This document shows positions 22,713 to 30,160 of a stretch of 33,455 nucleotides of DNA, piece after piece; the stretch's first letter is position 1; every line of letters begins with the position of its first letter. The stretch comes from a virus, in IMG/VR virus record IMGVR_UViG_3300042691_012985, positions 1-33,455 of that record, one strand, 5' to 3'. The translations under genes and the position numbers were made by a program. Under the pieces are notes generated by a model, which worked only from the letters and a program-made list of their open reading frames with translations, ran no database searches and was not told where the DNA came from.

Positions 22713-23321
22713 ATGAAAACATTTCAAGAACTTTTAACAAACCTAAGTGCCTGTTCTGACGCAAAAGAATGGGCAAGTGATCGCACGATTGCGCAAGTAG
22801 TTACAGATTGCCATAGAGGCGATTGGCTGCTGTGGTTAGCTGCCAGAATTGGCATAGATAGGACCAAACTTTCATTAACAGCTGGAAAGTGCGCTGAAAC
22901 GGTCATACACTTAATGACTGACGAACGAAGTAAAGCAGCTGTAAAAGCAGCAATCGATTTCGGGGAAGGCAGAATAAGTAAAGAGGAATTAAATGCTGCT
23001 CGTGCTGCTCGTGCTGCTGCTGCTGATGCTGCTGATGCTGCTGCTGCTGCTCGTGCTGCTCGTGCTGCTGCTGCTGATGCTGCTGATGCTGATGATACTG
23101 CTGCTGCTGCTGCTGATGCTGCTGCTGCTGATGATACTGCTGCTGATGCTGCTTATGCTGCTTATGCTGCTTATGCTGCTGCTGCTGCTGCTGCTGCTTA
23201 TGCTGCTGATGCTGCTTATGCTGCTGCGTATAATCAAAATCAAATGATAACAGCGAGTATAGTTAGAGATCTGTTGGGTAGTGAGATAATTGAGAAGGTT
23301 AATGCTAAAATCAATGATTAA
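22713..23321 (+). CDS. Alanine-repeat protein with a phage-type N-terminal domain (202 aa)
   Basis: Residues 1-95 form a helical domain with ACSDAKEWASDRTIAQVV and a GDWLLWLAARIGIDR block, seen in many phage orphan proteins where it is often followed by alanine-rich tails. Residues 95-175 are almost pure alanine interrupted by Arg, Asp, Tyr and Thr (ADAAYAAYAAYAA style). A polar C-terminal helix follows. The repeat is encoded by GCT with GAT, TAT and CGT, a microsatellite that must vary in length. The tail would be helical, possibly ice-binding-like or a spacer; function unknown. It overlaps the helicase start by 8 nt. Confidence 0.6.
   Translation: MKTFQELLTNLSACSDAKEWASDRTIAQVVTDCHRGDWLLWLAARIGIDRTKLSLTAGKCAETVIHLMTDERSKAAVKAAIDFGEGRISKEELNAARAARAAAADAADAAAAARAARAAAADAADADDTAAAAADAAAADDTAADAAYAAYAAYAAAAAAAAYAADAAYAAAYNQNQMITASIVRDLLGSEIIEKVNAKIND
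22995..23228 (+). repeat. GCT-rich triplet microsatellite inside a gene
   Basis: About 230 nt built of GCT, with CGT, GAT, TAT and ACT interruptions in phase with the coding frame. Nearly all alanine codons are GCT, unlike the mixed codon usage elsewhere, which shows growth by slippage. All other frames are also open here, an artefact of the triplet repeat. Confidence 0.9.
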
Positions 23322-24600
23322 GCTACGAGATTATCAGGAGCGCATTGCCGATCAGGCGTGCGCTCTGCTATCTGTTCATGGAATGGCATACCTTGCAATG
23401 CAGGTTCGTACCGGTAAGACGATCACAGCGCTATACACAGCAGAACTGCTTCGAAAACATTCACTGCTACCGATGCGCACCGTGGTGTTCCTAACCAAAA
23501 AGAAAGCTATTGAGTCAATCCAACAGGACTTTGCAAAGTTGTCGGCAGATTACGTGCTCGCGGTGATGAACTATGAACAGGTGAAGCTGGGCAATAAATG
23601 GCTTGAGGATGCCGACCTGTTTATCCTTGACGAGGCGCATGGGTTGGGGCAATATCCAAAGCCAGCAGAGCGGACAAAGTTGCTAAGAAGCATCATCGGC
23701 CGGAAGCCCGTTATCTATCTCAGCGGCACACCATCGCCGGAATCTTACAGCCAGCTGTTTCACCAATTTTGGGTGTCTGCCCGATCACCGTTCCCGGAGA
23801 AAACTTTCTACGAGTGGGCGAAAACATACGTTGATGTAAAGCAGATACGATTCGGTCATGGGCTGGTGAATGACTACAAACGAGCAAAAGAAGCCGACAT
23901 CATGGAGAAGGTCGGCCATCTGTTCCTGCGGTTTTCTCAGGAGGATGCAGGGTTCACCCAGCTGGTGGAGGAGGAGGTGCTGACCGTAAAAATGGAGGAG
24001 CGCACCTATGCCATCGTGGACAAACTTGTAAAAAAGCGGGTGATTGTCAACCAGGAGGGGGAGACCGTGCTGGCTGACACTGCCGTAAAACTGCTGAACA
24101 AATTGCATCAGCTCTATTCCGGTTCGGTGATCGTGGACGAGCCATCCAAGTACGCAAAGGCACTCGACCTGACCAAAGGCCGGTACATTGCGGAAAGGTT
24201 CGCAGGGCAGAAGATTGCCATCTTCTACAAGTTCAAAGCCGAGGCCGTTATCCTGCGGGCAACTATAAAGGGGACCATCACCGAATCGCCGGAGGAGTTT
24301 CAAGCCGGAGGACCTGACATGGTGTTCATTTCGCAGATACAGAGTGGCCGGGAAGGGGTTAATTTGTCTACGGCCGATGCGCTGGTGATGATGAACATTG
24401 ACTTCTCGGCGGTGTCCTATTTCCAAGCCCGCGCACGACTCCAAACAAAGGACAGAACCGAGCCGGCGAAGGTGTATTGGATATTTACTGATGGCGGGAT
24501 AGAGGCCAAAATATACGAGCGGGTGAAGGCGAAAAAAGATTACACGGTCCGGTATTTTAAAACTGATTACAAACTGAAAGATGAAGCTACTGATATTTGA
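23314..24600 (+). CDS. SF2 DNA helicase / SNF2-like ATPase (428 aa)
   Basis: I use ATG 23314 (MIKLRDYQERIADQ), which overlaps the previous gene's end by 8 nt; an upstream in-frame ATG is possible. The motifs are: Q-like LRDYQ at 4-8, Walker A AMQVRTGKT (about 28-36), DEAH box LFILDEAHG (102-110), motif III YLSGTPSP (135-142), and motif VI-like YFQARARLQTKDR in the second RecA domain, where QSGREGVNLSTAD is motif V. It is a DEAH helicase of the type used in phage replication or recombination, unwinding or translocating along DNA. Its position beside nuclease and SSB-like genes agrees. Confidence 0.85.
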   Translation: MIKLRDYQERIADQACALLSVHGMAYLAMQVRTGKTITALYTAELLRKHSLLPMRTVVFLTKKKAIESIQQDFAKLSADYVLAVMNYEQVKLGNKWLEDADLFILDEAHGLGQYPKPAERTKLLRSIIGRKPVIYLSGTPSPESYSQLFHQFWVSARSPFPEKTFYEWAKTYVDVKQIRFGHGLVNDYKRAKEADIMEKVGHLFLRFSQEDAGFTQLVEEEVLTVKMEERTYAIVDKLVKKRVIVNQEGETVLADTAVKLLNKLHQLYSGSVIVDEPSKYAKALDLTKGRYIAERFAGQKIAIFYKFKAEAVILRATIKGTITESPEEFQAGGPDMVFISQIQSGREGVNLSTADALVMMNIDFSAVSYFQARARLQTKDRTEPAKVYWIFTDGGIEAKIYERVKAKKDYTVRYFKTDYKLKDEATDI

Positions 24601-25129
24601 CCAAGGCATGACCGAGCAGGTGTATGCCGGAAGAAAGACGATGGCGCGGGTGTATATGGAGCGGCAGCCATCGATGCCCAGCCATGTAGTTTTTGGAGAG
24701 GTGGAGGATGCAATGCTAAAAGATGCGCGGGGTAGCGTTCATCTGTTCCCATACAAACGCACATTCCCGCTCCGGGAATGGTGGCGAAGAGCGGGGCATG
24801 GCTTTGAATATAAAACCGATGGCATCGATCCGGATGGCAAGTGGACAAACCCGACCAATCTACCCATAAAGGCAGCGCGGATGTGGTTAGAGATTACAGA
24901 GGTTTACTGCGAACGGTTCAGCGAAATATCCGGGACCGAGTTCGACGCGGAGGGTATTAAGCCCTCCAAGGACATCGGCCTGCCATCGTACTGGGACTAT
25001 ACGCGAAAGATGTACTCCGCCAAAACAAAGCAGGAGAGCATCGAATCGTATTACATGAGCAAAATTCCCAACCTACGACCGGAGCAGTGGGGATGGGTTA
25101 TACATTTTCAACCGATGACAGCGTTATGA
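24581..25129 (+). CDS. ASCH/PUA-like domain protein (182 aa)
   Basis: The pattern LPIKAARMWLEITEVYCERFSEIS (about residues 92-115), then GTEFDAEGI, and the closing WGWVIHFQPM resemble phage proteins with the ASCH-like fold (IH.PRWASRI.LEITDVRVERLQDIS..DA..EGI). ASCH domains are thought to bind RNA or modified nucleotides, but in phages the role is unproven. The N-terminus opens with MKLLIFDQGMTEQVYAGRKTM, which resembles the conserved MILTPEMVRAILEGRKT start of these proteins. It overlaps the helicase gene by 20 nt. Confidence 0.68.
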   Translation: MKLLIFDQGMTEQVYAGRKTMARVYMERQPSMPSHVVFGEVEDAMLKDARGSVHLFPYKRTFPLREWWRRAGHGFEYKTDGIDPDGKWTNPTNLPIKAARMWLEITEVYCERFSEISGTEFDAEGIKPSKDIGLPSYWDYTRKMYSAKTKQESIESYYMSKIPNLRPEQWGWVIHFQPMTAL

Positions 25130-25136
25130 ACGTATC

Positions 25137-25249
25137 GGTGCTATACTATGTGGCGGACTTTCAGCACGAAAGCCCAATACGAAGCACCAAAGTTGAATTC
25201 AAAATAAATGTTTAATCGAAGCACGTCAGCCGCCATATTGTATAGCACT
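25137..25249. repeat. 20-bp imperfect inverted repeat enclosing 73 bp
   Basis: GGTGCTATACTATGTGGCGG (25137-25156) and CCGCCATATTGTATAGCACT (25230-25249) form 20-bp arms with 17 Watson-Crick pairs, two G-U pairs and one mismatch. CGAAGCAC occurs twice in the loop (about 25180 and 25217). This would fold into a long hairpin as RNA or as single-stranded DNA. The small frame at 25126-25215 overlaps it. Confidence 0.75.
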
Positions 25250-25286
25250 TGCTAGCGGCTGCCCTTCTTCACAAATCAAAATAAAA

Positions 25287-25625
25287 ATGAATAGAGAAAT
25301 TAAATTTGAATACGGATTTGAAAGTATAAACGGAACTGTTAAAAAGGTTTATCATTTGCACGAAATACCAAACATTCATCAGAAATGTGATGTATGGAAT
25401 GTTTTGCCAATAAAATACGTAAGGCAATCAACAGGATTTAAGGACAAAAACGGAACTGAAATTTTTGAAGGCGATCAATTACATATTTGTACTGGTTATT
25501 CTTCTACTGTGGAATTTCAAGATGGAATGTTTGTTTCAGTTTATAAACATCCTGAAGATAGCGAAACAATCCCATTACTTGATGCAATTGGAAAAGATAC
25601 TGTTGTTATCGGTGATGTTTTTTAG
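25287..25625 (+). CDS. yopX: YopX-family protein (112 aa)
   Basis: The sequence matches the YopX family: REIKFEYGFES near the start, then the hallmark YVRQSTGFKDKNGTEIFEGDQL (about residues 48-69) and a C-terminal DTVVIGDVF. Family members are small phage proteins of unknown function, found in many Firmicutes and Bacteroidota phages. The gene is much more A/T-rich than its neighbours in all codon positions, and it follows a long inverted repeat, so I think it arrived recently as a cassette (moron). The 70 nt before it after the repeat hold no gene. Confidence 0.88.
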   Translation: MNREIKFEYGFESINGTVKKVYHLHEIPNIHQKCDVWNVLPIKYVRQSTGFKDKNGTEIFEGDQLHICTGYSSTVEFQDGMFVSVYKHPEDSETIPLLDAIGKDTVVIGDVF

Positions 25626-25651
25626 GATTCCGCTAAAAATAAATACACGCA

Positions 25652-25915
25652 ATGAAACCACGAACCGAGCAACAAATCCAGACCGCCATCATGGCGAAGC
25701 TACGGGCGGCCGGGTGGTATGTAAACAAACTGATCGTTACCTCGCTGGTCGGCGTGCCGGACCTCATAGCGCATAAGGAAGGGCGGACGATGTACATAGA
25801 GGTCAAGCGGCCGGGCAAGATGCCGACCGAGTTACAGGAGCATCGGATGCAGGAGCTGGGAAAATATGGGGTTAATGTCATGGTGTGTTCTGATGAAAAG
25901 GAGTTAATTTTGTAG
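25652..25915 (+). CDS. VRR-NUC domain nuclease (87 aa)
   Basis: A minimal VRR-NUC (PD-(D/E)XK) domain: Glu6 in the first helix, VTSLVGVPDLIAHKEGR with Asp37, YIEVKRPG with Glu50 and Lys52, and the LQEHRMQELGKYG helix with Gln62. Phage members act on DNA structures such as forks and flaps. Normal G+C returns here after the A/T-rich cassette. It begins 26 nt after the YopX stop and ends before a long hairpin region. Confidence 0.87.
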   Translation: MKPRTEQQIQTAIMAKLRAAGWYVNKLIVTSLVGVPDLIAHKEGRTMYIEVKRPGKMPTELQEHRMQELGKYGVNVMVCSDEKELIL

Positions 25916-25958
25916 CAAGAACGCTGTCGGCAAACCAGCGAGCTAAACTAATTATTTG

Positions 25959-26023
25959 GCCCATGTGACCGGGGAAGTTATGCATGAAAATGTCTAACTT
26001 GTTTGCCCCTCGGTCGCATGGGC
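25959..26023 (+). promoter_or_regulatory. Long structured hairpin before the primase gene
   Basis: GCCCATGTGACCG (25959-25971) pairs with CGGTCGCATGGGC (26011-26023), including one G-U pair; beyond one bulged base GGG pairs with CCC, and AAGTTA (25975-25980) pairs with TAACTT (25995-26000) to close a 14-nt apex. This is a 65-nt hairpin of about 22 pairs in the 121-nt gap. The next ATG is 13 nt downstream after A/T-rich TAATTTATTTTTT. It could terminate, attenuate or regulate the primase message. Confidence 0.7.
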
Positions 26024-26036
26024 TAATTTATTTTTT

Positions 26037-28637
26037 ATGAAGGATTTAATCGAAGAACTGAAATACGCTGATGTTAAGGTCATGCCGGTTCTGCACGATG
26101 GCAAGACCATACGGCACATCAAGGAGTACACCACGAAGTTCACGGCAGGGCTGACAGATGAGGAGATGGACTATTGGTTAGGCAAAGGGTATAACGGGCT
26201 GTGTGTATTTATGTCCGCCGCGAATCCCCATCTCAAATGCCTTGACTTCGACGAGAAACACAACGAAGGGCGGCCGATATTCTCCGAATGGGTGAAGATG
26301 ATCGATCCGGCGATTAATGCAAAGCTGGCAGTAGAACGCACCCGATCAAACGGGTACCATGTGTATTTTTTATGCGAGGACAAAGCCAACATCCATAGCA
26401 TCGCAGCCAACAGCACCGGACAGGAAACGATTGCGCTACGTGGTGATAACTTCAACGGCATCACCTACTGCGCTCCCACACCGGGTTATTCTTTCATTCA
26501 GAAGTCACTGGCAGAGCTGGAGACGCTGGGGCTGGATGAGATGATGCAACTGGTAGAGGCGGGCTATACGTTTAACCGATACAGCGGGCGAACCATCACC
26601 TCCTCCGGCGGATTGCTTCGCTACGAAAATTCAAAGTACCCTGATCCGCCCATCAAGTACAAGGCAGTCATGGAGATATTTGACAGGGAAGTGGAGGCAA
26701 TGTTCATCCCGGAACTCCTCGTTCAAATGGGTTGGTCATACAACCAGCGGACACTGGACAGGCCACGGCACAGCAGGGAGATGGGTGAGTTCATCGAAAT
26801 GTACCGGCCGGGAAAAGCAGAGCATGAGAAGGTAACACGCTCGGCATCGTACTACTATGATCGGAAGCGGTTGTCTGTTTACACAGATGACCAGTCCGTA
26901 CTGCTGCCATCCATCAATAACAGCGAGGGGTTGTCCTCCTGGTTATCGCCCTACATGGTGGTGTACTACCTATGCCGGCGGGATTGGGATGCGACCTATG
27001 CAAAGGTGATTGAGATATGCGGCGGCGAGAAAATAGAACTGCCGGAACGGGTGCCGATGGTATATACCATAGCCTTAAAAAATTCGGTTAGGTATTCGGT
27101 CGAGATCAAAGGCATACAGGACTGGGCAATAGATTCCGGGTTCATGTGGATGAAAATGAGTAGTGACGAGGACTCGCCGATGCGACTGGTCAGGGTGGTG
27201 AATCACATCATCTATGATGTGGATGAAACAGACCTACACAAGGCATACATGGAGGAGGTTACACGCACCTATACGGAAGCAGAAGCCCAACGGGTGCTGA
27301 TCACCTTCATGCCGCGCATTATGCAGTACATGACCATCCTCCCGCTATTCAATGGGCAAATTCTCCGGGATAGGGCAGAGGTGGCCTATATCCCGTTCAA
27401 CAATGGCATTCTGGAGGTAAGCAAAAAAGATACCCGATTGCACCGGTACGGGGAGTTGGAGGAGTTTGTTTTCTCGCGCGACATTAAGGACATTGACTAC
27501 ACGCCAACCGGGCATGATGGTAAGTTCACCGAGTTCATCGGCATGATCACTATAGACGAAGGACACCAGCGATTCATCCGCTCTGTGTTCGGGTACCTGC
27601 TGCACACCTACAAGCGCAAATCCTACGCAAAAGCGGTTATGATCATAGAGGATGTGGAGGATCAGGACGAAGCGAGAGGGCGAAGCGGTAAAGGCCTGCT
27701 GGCTCAGTTCATCAAGTGGATTCGCTCAACGGTGGAACAGGATGGCAGGAACTATAAAAGCGATTCACAGTTCAAAATGCAACGGATAAGCCCATGGACA
27801 CAAGTGTTTTATCTGAATGATCCGGGCAACATCGTGATGATGCAGCAATTCTATAACTACATAACAGATGATTTTCTCGTGGAATTGAAGGGAAAAAAGT
27901 CCTATTCCATTCCATTCTCAAAATCCCCTAAAATACTCATTACAACTAACTTTTTGCCCACGCTGGAGAGTGATTCAGACAAGGATAGATTTATAGTGCT
28001 ACCAATCAAAAAAGTATTTTCATCCGGTTTTCGCTTTCAAGATGCCTTTCCGGGACAGGAGTTTTTCGGTGAAAACTGGTCGCAGATTGAGCGAAACGCT
28101 GCCATAAATTATGCGATCGAATGCCTGCAAGAATACCTGCGGCATGGGGTGTATAACTACCAGAATGCACAGATTGAGGCGAATAAAAACAAGCGATTAA
28201 TTCAATCGAAGGTGCCGGAGGGACTGCTGGAGATGCTGGAGCTGGCCATTGAAACGGCTAAAAATAGCCGGGTAATGCATGAATTCGATGCAGGAATTAA
28301 GCCATACGACGGGCTCCCGGATAGCTTAAATTCTCTCGGGAAATGCTTTGAATGGGATGGTGAAATGCTGCGAATTTTCACCCAGCAGGTGTATAAATAC
28401 TGCACGAATTTTTACAAATTGAAGCTGAATGATAAGCACGTCGGAAGGTCAATTCAGTTCTATTTGGGGGCTAAAGGGTACGACTACACTAAGAACCAGA
28501 GCAGGAGTGGCAGGTATTTTTCGGTCAAAATATGTCATCATGAAAACAAGAATGGTATCATGAAGCATCATGAAAAGCATGAACGTCATCATGAAAGTGG
28601 GTGGAAGCCGATTGAATCAGATGGGGACTTATTCTAA
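26037..28637 (+). CDS. Primase-polymerase / SF3 helicase fusion (866 aa)
   Basis: The N-terminal ~180 residues carry the archaeo-eukaryotic primase core: LKCLDFDEKHNE with the metal-binding D70-x-D72, and RSNGYHVYF with His108. A middle linker leads to an SF3/D5-type ATPase: Walker A ARGRSGKGL (548-553), Walker B-like QVFYLND (589-595), sensor 1 LITTNF (635-639) and an Arg in SDKDRFIVLP (651). Such proteins prime and unwind DNA at the phage origin. The C-terminal tail has repeated HHE residues (HHENKN, KHHEKHERHHES), encoded by the first members of the TCATGA repeat cluster downstream. It is the largest gene in the window. Confidence 0.87.
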   Translation: MKDLIEELKYADVKVMPVLHDGKTIRHIKEYTTKFTAGLTDEEMDYWLGKGYNGLCVFMSAANPHLKCLDFDEKHNEGRPIFSEWVKMIDPAINAKLAVERTRSNGYHVYFLCEDKANIHSIAANSTGQETIALRGDNFNGITYCAPTPGYSFIQKSLAELETLGLDEMMQLVEAGYTFNRYSGRTITSSGGLLRYENSKYPDPPIKYKAVMEIFDREVEAMFIPELLVQMGWSYNQRTLDRPRHSREMGEFIEMYRPGKAEHEKVTRSASYYYDRKRLSVYTDDQSVLLPSINNSEGLSSWLSPYMVVYYLCRRDWDATYAKVIEICGGEKIELPERVPMVYTIALKNSVRYSVEIKGIQDWAIDSGFMWMKMSSDEDSPMRLVRVVNHIIYDVDETDLHKAYMEEVTRTYTEAEAQRVLITFMPRIMQYMTILPLFNGQILRDRAEVAYIPFNNGILEVSKKDTRLHRYGELEEFVFSRDIKDIDYTPTGHDGKFTEFIGMITIDEGHQRFIRSVFGYLLHTYKRKSYAKAVMIIEDVEDQDEARGRSGKGLLAQFIKWIRSTVEQDGRNYKSDSQFKMQRISPWTQVFYLNDPGNIVMMQQFYNYITDDFLVELKGKKSYSIPFSKSPKILITTNFLPTLESDSDKDRFIVLPIKKVFSSGFRFQDAFPGQEFFGENWSQIERNAAINYAIECLQEYLRHGVYNYQNAQIEANKNKRLIQSKVPEGLLEMLELAIETAKNSRVMHEFDAGIKPYDGLPDSLNSLGKCFEWDGEMLRIFTQQVYKYCTNFYKLKLNDKHVGRSIQFYLGAKGYDYTKNQSRSGRYFSVKICHHENKNGIMKHHEKHERHHESGWKPIESDGDLF

Positions 28638-28877
28638 TATGTAACATGAAGTTTATGGTAACATCATGAATGTATCATCAAAATTAAAAAGTTCATGACA
28701 ACCATAACTAATTGATTCTCAATACTTTTATTTCTTTTTCTTCTTTCTTTATCATGAAATCATGAAAAATAATAAAAGAAATATAAAATAGAAAAAAGTA
28801 ATAAATATATAGGAAAATAGGGTGTATATATGAAGGAAAAGAAAATTCCGAATTTTCATGATTTCATGATGACATGA
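28538..28877. repeat. TCATGA iteron cluster, candidate replication origin
   Basis: Ten exact TCATGA palindromes start at 28538, 28558, 28568, 28589, 28664, 28693, 28752, 28760, 28856 and 28864, with single-base variants at 28577, 28644 and 28872. Most are ATCATGAA or TTCATGA. The first five lie about 10 bp apart inside the primase C-terminus; the rest lie in a very A/T-rich gap (28638-28873) with a pyrimidine tract followed by a purine-rich run. This pattern resembles initiator-binding iterons plus an unwinding element. Chance would give about 0.1 copies. Confidence 0.72.
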
Positions 28878-29089
28878 TAAAAAAACACAAAATGATCAGA
28901 CAAACAAAAACGAAATTTCAAGCGATCACGCAACTAAAGGTTAAGGTCATCGACCGGAGCGAACCGATGCAGATAGATGAGGCTCGGAAGTATGCCGAGG
29001 AGCAGGCAAGGAAAATGCGGGCCGACCACGATGGCGAATGGTCAGTTTATTTGCAATGTGCTATTTTTGAACAGGATGACCAGAACTGA
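28874..29089 (+). CDS. Small basic-acidic hypothetical protein (71 aa)
   Basis: The ATG at 28874 lies inside the last ACATGA repeat; MIRQTKTKFQAITQLK at 28892 is an alternative start. The C-terminal half has the acidic helix DEARKYAEEQARKMRADHDGEW. No family recognised. Its last 14 nt overlap the sigma-like gene in another frame. It follows the candidate origin directly, so expression may be tied to the origin region. Confidence 0.45.
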   Translation: MIKKHKMIRQTKTKFQAITQLKVKVIDRSEPMQIDEARKYAEEQARKMRADHDGEWSVYLQCAIFEQDDQN

Positions 29090-29774
29090 AATCATCGTTC
29101 AACTTTGGGAGGATGCCGACATCCGGCAGGCGATTGGTAAGATGCAACCGGCGGAGCTGCATGAGGACCTACGGCAAGAGATGTTTCTGGTGATCTGTGA
29201 ACTGGAGGAGGAGAGATTGCTGAAGATGCACGCGGAGGGATGGGTTAAGTTTTTTCTGGTTCGGACCATGCTCAACATGGTCAAGAGTGACCGATCGACA
29301 TTCTTTAAAAAATTCCGACAGACTTTTTTAGAATTGTCATCTAATCATTCCGCTGGTGTGGAATTATTGACTAACTTTGAAAGCAGCGAAGTGAGCGAAA
29401 CAAATGTCATAGCAGCGGTGGAATCACTGCCGTGGTATGATCGTGAGCTGTTGAAACTTTACGCTGAGGATAAGAACATAGCCAAGTTATCGAAGGACAC
29501 ACGGATTCCATACCGTTCACTGTTCAAGACGATAACGAAGGCGAAAATAAAAGTTCGTAAAGCCATGCAAAAAACACAGGGAAGGTTAATGGGGCATGAT
29601 GCGATATGCACGATGGAAGTCTCGATAGACATCCAGAACGACAAAACACCTGAACAGGTGGCGGATGTGCTGGCGGACATATCGGCAATCATCCGTGAGC
29701 GGATTGCCGGGCGAGTTTACGGCGATGTGAACATTGTGGCGGTCGATGATCTTAAAATCTCAAAAATCAAATAA
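29076..29774 (+). CDS. Sigma-70-like regulator with extra C-terminal domain (232 aa)
   Basis: Starting at ATG 29076 (a longer in-frame start at 28977 is less likely since it overlaps the previous gene by 110 nt). Residues 30-70 (EDLRQEMFLVI, then WVKFFLVRTMLNMV) resemble sigma-70 region 2, and residues 113-165 (AAVESLPWYDRELLKLYAED, KLSKDTRIPYRSLFKTITKAK) resemble region 4 with its HTH. The last ~55 residues (MEVSIDIQNDKTPEQV, IIRERIAGRVYGDVNIV) form an additional alpha/beta segment. A phage sigma-like protein could redirect host RNA polymerase to late promoters. No promoter class in this window is clearly its own. Confidence 0.6.
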   Translation: MTRTEIIVQLWEDADIRQAIGKMQPAELHEDLRQEMFLVICELEEERLLKMHAEGWVKFFLVRTMLNMVKSDRSTFFKKFRQTFLELSSNHSAGVELLTNFESSEVSETNVIAAVESLPWYDRELLKLYAEDKNIAKLSKDTRIPYRSLFKTITKAKIKVRKAMQKTQGRLMGHDAICTMEVSIDIQNDKTPEQVADVLADISAIIRERIAGRVYGDVNIVAVDDLKISKIK

Positions 29775-29777
29775 AGC

Positions 29778-29999
29778 ATGAAAAAATTAATCCTGTCCGT
29801 TGCGCTCCTACTGATTGTGTCCGTTAGCTATGCCGGGGATCCTTGGTACAAACATAGAATCTATTTTACGGCTCCGACCTGGTGGGAAAACAGCTGGTTG
29901 AATAGGAAACTCGAATCTGTATTTTGTCAGAGGGATAATTTTGTAAAATGGTTAGTTGGTAATCCTCCCGCGTGCAGTCATAAAGAATGCCATTTATGA
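29778..29999 (+). CDS. Small secreted protein with signal peptide (73 aa)
   Basis: Residues 1-19 (MKKLILSVALLLIVSVSYA) are a clear signal peptide with an AxA-like cleavage site (SYA/GDPW). The mature part (54 residues) is Trp/Tyr-rich (APTWWENSWLNRK), with Cys residues near the end (PPACSHKECHL) that could form disulfides. It probably acts in the periplasm or outside. No family recognised. Its TGA overlaps the ATG of the following lipoprotein gene (29996). Confidence 0.6.
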   Translation: MKKLILSVALLLIVSVSYAGDPWYKHRIYFTAPTWWENSWLNRKLESVFCQRDNFVKWLVGNPPACSHKECHL

Positions 30000-30160
30000 G
30001 AATCCTAACCATCATTTTCCTGCTCCTGCTGACCGGATGCTATACACCTAAACTGCCGACTACCATAGGGGTGATGAATTGCAAGCCGAAGAAATGGAAG
30101 CCAGTAGGTACCCCGATGAAAAACAGACTAAGCAACCCAACGCTAAAAAACAGGTTTTGA
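29996..30160 (+). CDS. Tiny lipoprotein (54 aa)
   Basis: A frame below the usual size cutoff: ATG 29996 overlaps the previous stop (ATGA) and gives MRILTIIFLLLLTGCYTPK, a signal sequence with a perfect lipobox LTGC (Cys15). The mature peptide is about 40 residues, basic and Pro-rich, ending KNRF. It is probably attached to a cell membrane by lipidation. It overlaps the following membrane-protein gene in another frame. Small lipoproteins in this position can be part of lysis (spanin-like) or of superinfection exclusion, but nothing decides between these. Confidence 0.65.
   Translation: MRILTIIFLLLLTGCYTPKLPTTIGVMNCKPKKWKPVGTPMKNRLSNPTLKNRF

Noticed and set aside
22989-23247. Ile/Ser- and Leu-rich frames on either strand across the GCT repeat
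   Set aside because: A triplet repeat without stops opens all frames; compositions are repeat artefacts.
23785-24609. A 274-aa minus-strand frame opposite the helicase gene
   Set aside because: It mirrors a well-supported helicase with all motifs; residues show no domain and no minus-strand gene exists elsewhere in the window.
25126-25215. A 29-codon frame starting in an ATGA overlap with the ASCH-like gene
   Set aside because: It lies almost wholly within the long inverted repeat, shows no domain or hydrophobic helix, and its overlap is likely chance.
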